Source: Alectoria sarmentosa
Taxonomy: Eukaryota; Ascomycota; Lecanoromycetes; Lecanorales; Parmeliaceae
Length of the DNA: 18,293 nucleotides
Direction: 5' to 3'
NCBI GenBank assembly: GCA_009733775.1
Contig: WOGZ01000509.1
Location: forward strand, 1-18,293
Part shown: positions 9,961 through 18,239 of the stretch, in pieces
Numbering within the stretch: the first letter of the stretch is position 1
How the letters are laid out: the number at the start of each line of letters is the position of its first letter
Position numbers and translations under genes: made by a program
Notes under the pieces: model-generated
Database searches by the model: none
What the model saw: the letters and a program-made list of their open reading frames with translations, nothing else
What the model was told of the DNA's origin: nothing

Positions 9961-10980
9961 ATCACGAATTTGAAATCAATTTTTAAGATAAAAGAAATTA
10001 TGTTTAATTATATTAATATCGAATGCGAAATCACGCTTATAAATAAAGCTCGACGATTATAATTTTTTTTAAATATCAAAATCTCGAAATTATCATTTTT
10101 TATACGCGTTAGAGAATTTGAAAATGTTATGCATAATATCGATGAATACGTCACGATGATTATTTACGCAAACGGCGAATTGTTCGACGAATTTTTCATA
10201 ATCATCAAAATGATTATAAAAACATATTTCATCAATGATTTGAAAATTAATATGTTTATTAAAAACGACGTTTTAATTTTTTAAAAAATCAAGCTTGATC
10301 TCGTTTGCGGAAAAATAATTATCGAAACATATCAAAATTTGATTGTTAGAATTAAAATCGTTGTCAAAAAAGATTCTAAATTACGTCAAACAATTCGTTT
10401 TAAAAGAAATGTTATAATTTCGACAATGTTTATTTTATTAATATTAATTAAATATCGAGGCAGTTTATTAAATAGAGACTTCTTATTCGAATTTTAATAT
10501 AAATAAGATCTTGATCAAAAAGGCGAAACATTCGTTCATATAGTAAATATTTTCTTTTCGTTTATATAATTTTATAATGCTTCGATTCGTTTTATGAAAA
10601 TTCCTCGACGAGCTCGTTTAAAATCTTTAATAAAATTTAATGTTTATAAAGAAGAGTGTTTTTTAACAATTTCGAAAATAACGTTATTCGCCGTCGATGA
10701 ATGAATATCGAAAAAATTCAAATAATTTTGAAAAAGAAAAATTGTTAAAGCATTATTAATTATGACAATTATAATAATCGTTATTTATATTATTTTAAGA
10801 CTTTTCTTGTTAAAGCAGTCGATAATAACGTTATCGTCAACAATAAATCCGTCTTTGAAACACGTATTGTCAAACGATATTATCGTTTATAATAATAATG
10901 AAAACGAAGTTGCTCAAATTATAATTATCGTTATGAAATTTTCGAAAATTTAAACTAATCAAAACATTATAATCGACATT
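9961..10980 (+). pseudogene. Protease-like domain and pre-RT linker (element 1)
   Basis: Still in the gag frame, this holds YINIECEITLINKARRL (about 10006-10056), FFIRVREFENVMHNI, FINDLKINMFIENDVLIF (about 10234-10285), LLNRDFLFEF (10465-10494), FVHIVNIFFSF and FMKIPRRARLKSL. These blocks, in this order, resemble the aspartic-protease and linker region ahead of RT in this group. The active-site triad position reads Asn-Ile-Glu at 10015-10023, which three transitions could derive from Asp-Thr-Gly. A final block, HVLSNDIIVYNNNENEVAQI (10861-10920), leads into RT. The frame ends at the A12 run 10984-10995. Confidence 0.6.
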
Positions 10981-10994
10981 TCGAAAAAAAAAAA

Positions 10995-11984
10995 ATGTCG
11001 ATACCTTTAAAGCCTGAAATAAATTTTAAACCTTTAAGAATGTATTTATTTAATTAAAAGAATCGAAAAGTCATTGATGAAACATTTAATAAATTATATA
11101 AACAAAGAAAAATGATGTGATCGAATTAATTCACGAAATACAATTATTTATGTTTTATGATGTGATAAGATACGCTCTTTGACAAAAAAAAACGAATTAT
11201 TATCGACATTAAAAAACTCAATAAAATCTTCGAACTTAATAACTACTTTATGCCTTTGCAATTCGAAATTATTAATTTCGTGACCGAATATCGATACATT
11301 TTCATAATAAATGTTACGAATTAATTTCATTAATTTTTTATCAAGATTCTTAATCGTTATAAACTTATTATAATATTTTATAAAAATCAAAAACAATTGA
11401 ATATAACGCTTATAAATTATAAAAAATCATCGTTATATATGCAACGATAAACAAATAAAATGTTGAGATCATTTCAAGAATTTGTTAAAATATATATTGA
11501 CGATATAATTATCTTTTCTCGTACTCTCGCAAAACATTTCGAGTATTTACGAATTTTTTTTATCTTATTTCGAGAACGCCGAATTAACTTAAATTTCAAA
11601 AAATCTTTTCTCGAATATTTATCAATGATTTTTTTAAAATAATATGTCGATAATTTGAAAATAATTATATCAGCAAATAAGATTCAAATTATAAAAACGT
11701 TTAAATTTCCTCAAAATTTATATGATCTCGAAATCTATTTAAATCTGATAAATTGATTATGTTTATTTATAAATCGTTATACGCAGATCGTCAATTCTCT
11801 TTAAAAACGTAAGATTTAATTTATTTAAAACTTATCAATCACGATCGAAGAAAATTAGATTAACGATTTCGCAAAAAAACGACAATCGACGAGATTATAA
11901 ATCGACAATTTTATAAAAATAGAAATTCAAGTTTATCGAAAAATTCAGAAAATATTTGATAACTCGATTTTTCTTATTCATTAT
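10995..11984 (+). pseudogene. Reverse transcriptase remnant (element 1)
   Basis: RT copies the element RNA to cDNA. After the A12 run the frame shifts by one. MSIPLKPEINFKPLRMY starts the domain at 10995, with KVIDETFNKLYKQRKM at 11070. Motif A, at about 11304-11330, has Asn (11310-11312) for the catalytic Asp. Motif C YIDD is intact at 11493-11504, inside a stop-free run from 11460 to 11642 (LRSFQEFVKIYIDDIIIFS, then KKSFLEYLSMIFLK). The thumb and connection continue with YVDNLKIII, TFKFPQNLYDLEIYLNLIN and RYTQIVNSL to about 11811. Several TAA/TGA/TAG codons replace probable Trp/Gln. Motif-C identity and flanking spacing make this the most secure domain of the element. Confidence 0.93.
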
Positions 11985-12480
11985 AATTATTATCGTCGCC
12001 TTTATATTAATATCGACAATTTTAAAAAAATGAGATTTCATAACAATGATTTATCATATCAAAAAAGATTCGAATTTTGTTAATATCGTTATTATAATAA
12101 AAACGTTAATATAATCGATTATATTTTTAAGCAAACTTCTTAATAAAGTAGAAAAAAATTATTAATTTATAAAATTCGAAATCGTTAATATCGTTTAAAT
12201 TATCAAGAAAATTAAACACATAATCGAATCATTTTCGATTTTATTTATAATTATTTATATCGATCATTTTGCCGCAATGTTCATTTCTCGATAAATTACA
12301 TTAATAACGTTTAATATCGATAAACTCAATCTTCGATTAATAAAAGTATTTCAATATTTGTTAAGTTTCAATTTATTAATCCGTTATAAAATCGATAAAA
12401 CAAATGTAATTTTCAACGCACTTTTCAAATTGCTCGAAAATATTTTCGAAAAATCTTTCGAAAAAGTTGTCGAGGAAATT
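11985..12480 (+). pseudogene. RNase H remnant (element 1)
   Basis: RLYINIDNFKK at about 11997-12029 begins RNase H. At the A7 run 12024-12030 the frame returns to the gag-pol frame, giving FITMIYHIKKDSNFVNIV, then FLSKLLNKVEKNY (about 12129-12167), IIKKIKHIIE, IIYIDHFAAMFI (the Asp of the Y-x-D-H block kept, about 12250-12285), then TFNIDKLNLRLIKVFQYLLS and IRYKIDKTNVIFNALFKLLE at about 12376-12440. The order matches Ty3/gypsy RNase H and the end-of-domain block before integrase. Stops interrupt it repeatedly. It is inactive. Confidence 0.88.
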
Positions 12481-13840
12481 TTCGACGTGCTTTATAAACA
12501 TTTTATCGAGATTTTCGACCTTAATTTTATAAATGTTACGAAAGTAGAAATTTATCACATCATTTTAATAAAAATGTCAAATGATTTTAAGATACGATTT
12601 TATAAAATTTACGATATCGATGAGCAATGAAAACGCATTTTTGAAATTTTGCGAAAAGATTTATTTAAAAAAATCAAATTTATAAATGAGAATTTCATTT
12701 TTCAAAATACGTCGAGAAAGTTTTAAAGCGACGAATTGAAAAAGTTCGATATACGTTTCAAGCTTTATAACGATTTATTATATTATATTTTTAACGACGA
12801 TCGCGAGAAATTATACATTTTTCATTCAATGAAAAAGAAAGTTTTTCACATAATTTATAATTTATCAAATCATAACGGCTTTCATCGAAGCTATAATCGA
12901 TTATCAAGTTTTATATATATATAATAAATGTTTAAAAGGTTTAAAAATTACATTGCGCATTATTCAAATTATCAAATTTTTTAAACAATAAAATATGCAT
13001 TTTACGAATCTCTCAATTTAATAATAACGTCATTAATTTCATTTTACACGTTGATAATAAATTTCGTCGTCGAATTATCGATGATCGATTATCATAACGT
13101 TTTTTTTATTATAATAAATAAATTCACGAAGAAGATCATGTTGATTTCAAAATAAAATATTTAAAACGTCGTCGATTAAATTAACGCAGTGATCGTAAAA
13201 CTTTATAAACATGATTGAGAAATATTAAAATTCTTTATCAACGATCGAGATTTTAAATTTATATCGACCTTTTAAAAGGTTATTTTTAAAAAGTTAGAAG
13301 TGAACTTTTTGATTTTTACGATTTATCATTTTTAAATAAACGATTAATTTAAAAGAATAAATCAAATTGTGAAAATCGCTCTTCATTATTACATTTCAAA
13401 AGATATCAATTAACGTCAAATCTTGTCATTTATAAGCGTAATCTTTAACAACTTTATCAATGTTATCATCGATTTCGCTTTTAACGAATTAATTTACGAT
13501 TTTCGAATTAATAATAACGTTAATCTTTTAAAAGATTTTTCATTATAAAACTTTGAAAAGTTGAAACTTTTCAAACGAGAAGTCGTTAATGAAATTATAA
13601 TCTTTATTAATATTATAATTAAATCTTATTACGATAATAAACACGCTTTTATGAAATTTAAGATCGAAAATATGATATATTTAAATCTCCATCACGATTA
13701 TAAAATTTTAAATTAAAAAAATTATAAATTTCATTAATAACGAGTTGAATCATTTCAAATATTCCGAAAAATGAATAATCTTATATACGAATTAAAATTG
13801 TTATTAATAATGCAAATTCATTCGATGATTTTTATCGCTC
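12481..13840 (+). pseudogene. Integrase remnant, H2C2 plus DDE core (element 1)
   Basis: FKLYNDLLYYIFNDDREKLY (about 12757-12816) leads into the zinc-binding module. SNHNGFHRSYNRL keeps His at 12871 and 12883, and both Cys are Tyr (12961-12963, 12970-12972). The DDE core follows. The first Asp is Asn at 13060-13062 (LIINFVVEL), the second Asp is kept at 13243-13245 (INDRDFKF), and the Glu is Lys at 13351-13353 (D*FKRINQ). Later blocks are FISVIFNNFINVIIDFAFNE and LIYDFRINNN, SYYDNKHAF, YLNLHHDYKI and RVESFQIFRKMNNLIYEL, the C-terminal module. All are in the gag-pol frame with no frameshift. Integration activity is abolished. Confidence 0.92.
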
Positions 13841-14109
13841 AATTAAAATCATATTTTAACAAAAATTCTTATTATCGATCTCGTTTAACGAATTTATCTT
13901 TTATAATCGACGAAAATCGCTTATCAAATTCTTATAAAATCGAGAAAATTTTCGAAAAGAAAATCGTTAATAATAAATCGCAATATCTTTTTAAATGATT
14001 AAATTATGATTTTCAAGATAATGTTTAATATAAATTTAAAAACCTCAATTTCGCAAAAAATCTTATTAATGAATATAAAAAAACGCATATAAAATTCACA
14101 TCGTTTTAA
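13841..14109 (+). pseudogene. Chromodomain at Pol C-terminus (element 1)
   Basis: NSYKIEKIFEKKIVNNKSQY, then LFK*LNYDFQDNV*YKF and AKNLINEY span about 13927-14076. This is a canonical chromodomain: E-K-I-L start, Q-Y-L-x-K-W, N-x-W, and a closing helix. The two Trp positions of the aromatic region are stops (13996-13998 TGA and 14026-14028 TAA). In chromoviruses this module reads histone methylation and targets insertion. The element sits inside another element's chromodomain, in keeping with targeting to repeat-rich heterochromatin. The first following stop, 14107-14109, may be the natural end, or a mutated Gln, since the same frame continues with few stops to about 14260. Confidence 0.88.
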
Positions 14110-14370
14110 AGAAAATATCGAAATGTCGTGATTATCGAGACAAATTAAATAAGACGAAATCGTTTTCATAAGAAACTTTAAATCACAATTTCATCAATTG
14201 CGAAAAAATTCAATATTAACGCACGAGAAAAAATTATCAAAGCAAAATTCGAATATTTTTAAATCGTTATTTCTGTTATTTTATCATTTCTTTTTAAAAA
14301 CAAAATTTTAAAAGTTACGTCGATTACGATAACATTTCGAAAAAGTTTAAAAATCGTTAATGTGTAATAA
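14110..14370 (+). other. Pol tail or 3' non-coding DNA of element 1
   Basis: The pol frame remains readable with occasional stops to about 14260 (basic, Lys/Arg/Ile-rich) and then fades. No motif was recognised. It precedes the repeat-bearing 3' part of the element. Confidence 0.4.
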
Positions 14371-14404
14371 CGAGGGCGTTATTTTCTTTCTTTTTAATTA
14401 ACAT
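14371..14404 (+). repeat. 34-bp direct repeat, upstream copy
   Basis: It begins CGAGGGCGTTATTTTC and matches 14869-14902 with four transitions and no indel. The two copies lie 498 bp apart and bracket the 99-bp tandem array. The downstream copy ends one base before the 3' LTR. The minus strand is purine-rich (AAAGAAAG). Confidence 0.8.
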
Positions 14405-14470
14405 TACGCGAAAAAACTTCGAGAAGAGATTTTCGAACGTATAATCGACGTCGTTTATTTTTATTAATAA

Positions 14471-14860
14471 AGATTTTCAATACAGCGAAAAGAGAATTCG
14501 ATAAGGATTTTTAATATAACGAAAAGAGAATTCGACGCGTTTATTTTTATTAATAAGGATTTTTAATACGCAAGAATTTTCAATATAACGAAAAGAGAAT
14601 TCGGCGCGTTTATTTTTGTTGATAAAATTTTTTAATTAATAACTTTTATTGATAAGAATTTTTAATATGTAAGGATTTTCAATATAACGAAAAGAGAATT
14701 CGGCGCGTTTATGTTTGTTGATAAAAATTTTCAATTAACAACTTTTGTTAATAAGAATTTTTAATATGTAAGGATTTTCAATATAACGAAAAGAGAATTC
14801 GGCGCGTTTATGTTTGTTGATAAAAATTTTCAATTAACAACTTTTGTTAATAAGAATTTT
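14471..14860 (+). repeat. 99-bp tandem array with shorter variant units
   Basis: The motif GAAAAGAGAATTCG starts at 14487, 14521, 14590, 14689 and 14788, so spacings are 34, 69, 99 and 99 bp. Units 14641-14739 and 14740-14838 differ at only two positions, and a partial unit follows at 14839-14860. Each full unit includes GAATTCGGCGCG; an inverted repeat, TTAACAA-CTT-TTGTTAA, is seen at 14735-14751 and 14834-14850. The near identity of the last units contrasts with the heavily mutated pol, suggesting late amplification or escape of short repeats from RIP. It may be a regulatory array or simple slippage product. Confidence 0.85.
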
Positions 14861-14868
14861 CAGTATAG

Positions 14869-14902
14869 CGAGGGCGTTGCTTTCTTTCTTTTCAATTGAC
14901 AT
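14869..14902 (+). repeat. 34-bp direct repeat, copy adjoining 3' LTR
   Basis: It begins CGAGGGCGTTGCTTTC and is the less mutated copy of 14371-14404. It occupies the position where a polypurine tract should lie, but on the + strand it is pyrimidine-rich and ends TTGACAT. No proper polypurine tract is visible on the + strand before the LTR. Confidence 0.75.
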
Positions 14903-14948
14903 CTAATACGTGATTGATAAACAAAGATTTAATAAGCATTTATCTTGT

Positions 14949-14964
14949 CGAGATATTTATCTCG
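14949..14964 (+). other. Inverted repeat in 3' LTR
   Basis: CGAGAT-ATTT-ATCTCG has the same 6-bp stem as in the 5' LTR, with one loop change. The CpG-containing arms are unchanged in both copies. Confidence 0.4.
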
Positions 14965-15020
14965 TTTAATAATTACGTCTGTTAAACGAGTATTTTGCTA
15001 AGATTGTAACTTGACAAGTC

Positions 15021-15031
15021 TATATAAATAG
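15021..15031 (+). promoter_or_regulatory. TATA box in 3' LTR
   Basis: TATATAAATAG is a near-consensus TATA box. The matching site in the 5' LTR is altered. If the 3' LTR were active it could drive transcription outward into the remaining element-2 sequence, but no gene follows. Confidence 0.5.
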
Positions 15032-15099
15032 TTAATTCTCTTAAAAAGAATAAATCAATCTTTCATTCATTCAAGAGTTCAGAACGTATTTCCATATTA

Positions 15100-15104
15100 G
15101 CGAA
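15100..15104 (+). repeat. Target-site duplication, right copy (GCGAA)
   Basis: It is identical to 7385-7389 and directly follows the 3' LTR. Together they mark the 5-bp staggered integration of element 1. Confidence 0.9.
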
Positions 15105-15240
15105 TAACTATATTATAAAATTAAATGAATTAATTATAATAAATTATTTAAATTTAAGTCTTTTAAATATATACGCATTATTATTAATATTATAAACGCA
15201 TTTTATATTAAAAATTTCATAATTAAAGAATTTATAATAT
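15105..15240 (+). pseudogene. Chromodomain, second half, and Pol tail (element 2)
   Basis: Joined in frame to codon 7387-7389, this reads *LYYKIK*INYNKLFKFKS, matching the Q-Y-L-V-K-W-x-G-Y...W-E-P part of a chromodomain with the expected spacing and Trp positions now stops. A closing helix-like stretch (NIINAFYIKNF, about 15190-15222) follows. It is the end of the element-2 polyprotein, displaced about 7.7 kb from its first half by element 1. Confidence 0.7.
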
Positions 15241-18238
15241 AAGAATTATTGAAAAATAATGTTAATTATTTTCAATTCGACATTAATAAAGATTTTAACG
15301 ATGATTTAAAAAACATTTTATTTATATTTAAAAGAAGTTTAAAGATTTTATAAATCGACTTTGAAAACATGTTTTAAACATTATTATTAAAAAATCTGTT
15401 ATAAAACGATTTTTATAAATCTTGTAATCGATTATATACATTTCGAATTTTTTTTTATTAATTATATAAATTCTTATATATATTTATCGATTATATTTTA
15501 ATAATATTTTAATGTGCATTTAATAAATATAAAAAATATTTTTTAATATATTTTTTGAATTTTTATTCTTTTTATTCATATTTTATATTAACTCGATTCG
15601 AGTTTTTATTTATAAAAAACTTTAAAATTCGTGTTAAATTAAATCGAATTTTTCGCTTATTTCGATAAAAAGTTGAAATTTTCATTTTTCTTATTCGAAT
15701 TTAATTTTCATAAAAATTCGAATCTTAAAAAAAAAAAATTATTACGATTCGAAAACACGTTTTTATTAAAAATTTCAAATCATATTTATCTTAATTATTC
15801 AAATGTTATCTTCACTCGAATTATTTAATATTTAATTTAAAACGATTAAGTTCGTTTTATCTTAATTAATTAAATATCGCGTTAATTATATTCGATTTAA
15901 TACTCAAATTACGAAGAATATTTAAACGTAAAAAGTACTTTTTTTTTCTTTTTTCTCTTTGCGTTTATTTTATATGATATATTTAATTTATAGCTATTAA
16001 ATATTATCTTAAATATAATATTATTTAAATTTTCGCTCGTAACATTTATTAATGTTGATATTATTATTTTATTATATAAATTATTTTTAAAACGTGTTAA
16101 TGAAATTATTAAACGCAAATTATAAAATTGCGATATTTATAATAATTTTAAGTTTATATAATATTAATAAAATTATATACGATTTAATTATAAAAATATC
16201 GTTATCGTATAATTAAATTAAACATTTACGAATGAAATAAAAAAATAATAAAAAAAAATAATAAAAACATTAAACTTTTTATATATAAATTTAACGTCGC
16301 GATATAATAATAAACGAATATCGAATAAATACGCGCGTTTTAACAACGTTAATGAGTTTAAATTATTATTATTATAATAATTATAAAATACGTTACTTTT
16401 CAGTTTTATTATTATTTTTTATTATAAAAAAAATAAAAACGTTATATTTAATATATTATTATTTAAAGTTAAATAAACGAATATATATAATAAAGAGAAA
16501 TTTCTATTAATTATATCGCTTTAATAAAAATGTTTATAATTTAATGTTTTAAAAAAATATTACGAAATTAATAATGTAATATAGTTATTATTATTATTTA
16601 ATATTAAAAAATTATTTCGTTATAAATTACAATGTTGCGTCGTAAAAACGATAGCGTTATAATAATTCTTTTTTCTTATTTTCTTTATAAAATTTAAAGA
16701 TTTTTTAATAAACATTATATAAGATTTTATTTTCGATATAAACATTTAAAAATCAAGATTTAAAAAAAGAAATAATTATTAAATCGAATAATCGTATCTT
16801 ATACGATTTATATAAAATATGCGTTATTATAACGTTATCTTTTATAAAATTTTATAAAAACTATAAAATTTAAATTTAATTAATTGACTTCACAATTATT
16901 TCGTTAATAAAAATGATTAATAAATATAAATTTATATACTATACTTCGAGAGTTTCTTTTATTTCTTAAAGATTAATTTTATTACATAGTTTGATTATTA
17001 AATTTAATACGTTTTTTATATATATTTATTTATTTGCGTTTATTTAACGACGTAAAAAATACGTTTTATAAAATAAAAAATTGAAATATTATTAAAAATA
17101 TAATTAAAAATTTTATTTTTATTAAAAACCTCGTATTAAAGTTTTTATATTAATATTTTTATTAAAAATATAAATATTAATATTATTAATTATAATTATA
17201 CGCGATATTTTAAAACTATAATCGATAATATTTTCGCAAAATAATAATTTAAATCGTTTAATTTTAAAGTTTAATTCGAAATAATATTAAAAATATATTT
17301 TTATAAAAAATTCGTTATAATCGAAATATTAAAATTTAATTTTTTTAAATAATTAAATATATTCGAATATTTTATATATTATTCGATAATTTAATATATT
17401 ATTTAAAATAATATTCGAAAATCGAGATTGTTAAAAAAGTTTAAAGCGATTTCGAAAGCGAATAGCGCATTCGATAAATTTGAAATTTTAAGTTTATTTT
17501 TTGATACAAATAAGATCTTAATTAATATAACGTTAATAAAAACGACTTCGATAATGCAAAAAACGTAATTAAAGACTTTTATAAACGAGATTTAAATGAA
17601 TTACAATAAAAATATTATACGCTATTCGATTAAATTAATAATTAAATTATTAAAAAATGTTGTTATTTAATTTTTTTTCTTTTTTTCTTTCTCATATTTC
17701 ATTATTATTATATTAAATAACAATATAAATATAAATAATTTTAACTTATTTATCATCGTGCAATGCGTTTTCACGTTATTTTTTCAATAATAAAATCGAT
17801 TCAAATCGATCGCGACGATATATTAATTTAAAACTTAAAACGAATACGCGATTTTTTTTATTCACATTATAAACACCTTTCGAAGTCTTTTAATAACGTT
17901 TTAAAATATCGTTATCGTTATTATAAATTTCATTTTATATTATTTATATAATAATTTATAAAAAAAAAAAATTTAAAACATTATTAAAATATATACGAAT
18001 TTTGAATAAAATTTAACGTTTATAACTCGATTCGATTCGAAAAACCTCGTTTAAATATATCGTTTAATTTTTGCGATTTTTTCTTTATTTAAAATATCGA
18101 ATATTAAATTAATATTAAATATTTAAATGCTTCGACGACGATTATAACATTAATTTTTTATTAAATTACGTTATTTTTAAACGTTTAAAATAATAAATTG
18201 TTATAATATCGACGATGTTATTAAAATATTTTTTATAA

Positions 18239-18239
<1 letters not shown>
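15241..18239. other. AT-rich DNA without recognisable genes
   Basis: About 3 kb with dense stops in all frames. C and G are almost confined to CpG. The 3' LTR of element 2 should lie near its start, but I cannot match any part to the 1-3 kb region by eye. A long minus-strand frame near 15.9-16.1 kb has no motif. The stretch 17400-17620 is a little less AT-rich (GCGATTTCGAAAGCGAATAG) and may be another coding remnant that I cannot identify. Confidence 0.55.

Larger units (their letters stand above)
7390..15099 (+). mobile_element. Ty3/gypsy chromovirus LTR retrotransposon (element 1), 7,710 bp
   Basis: This is a full-length nested element, flanked by GCGAA on both sides, with two 196-bp LTRs that align without a gap. 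Domain order read through stops is Gag, C2H2-like finger spacer, protease-like, RT, RNase H, integrase, chromodomain. Almost the whole polyprotein lies in one frame; only RT (10995 to about 12023) is in another, between two A-runs. The first 300 bp and the region downstream of pol are less mutated than pol. Transition mutations created dozens of stops, so it is non-autonomous and dead. It inserted into the chromodomain gene segment of element 2 in the same orientation. The LTR pair differs at 25 sites, but mutation by RIP prevents dating from that figure. Confidence 0.95.
14904..15099 (+). repeat. 3' LTR of element 1 (196 bp)
   Basis: It is the same length as the 5' LTR, with TAATACGTG and CATATTA ends. 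At 17 of the 24 transition differences this copy keeps G/C, so it is the better record of the ancestral LTR. All six CpG sites are shared with the 5' copy. It supplied termination and polyadenylation signals, and after reverse transcription becomes the template for the other LTR. Confidence 0.93.

Noticed and set aside
11148..11396. Minus-strand frame of 82 codons
   Set aside because: Antisense to RT. The + strand over the same bases carries the RT block from DIKKLNK to motif A.
12376..12558. Minus-strand frame of 60 codons
   Set aside because: Antisense to the end of RNase H and the start of integrase on the + strand.
14362..15099. A longer 3' LTR beginning TGTAATAACGAGGGCGTTA at about 14364
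   Set aside because: It looks like an LTR start, but the 5' copy has no matching sequence before 7390, and the GCGAA duplication fits the 196-bp LTR exactly.
15909..16118. Minus-strand frame of 69 codons
   Set aside because: No recognisable motif, Lys/Asn/Ile-rich, inside mutated non-coding DNA.
15241..16200. 3' LTR of the older element matched to 1-3 kb
   Set aside because: Looked for shared blocks between the two flanks; only low-complexity A/T matches were found.
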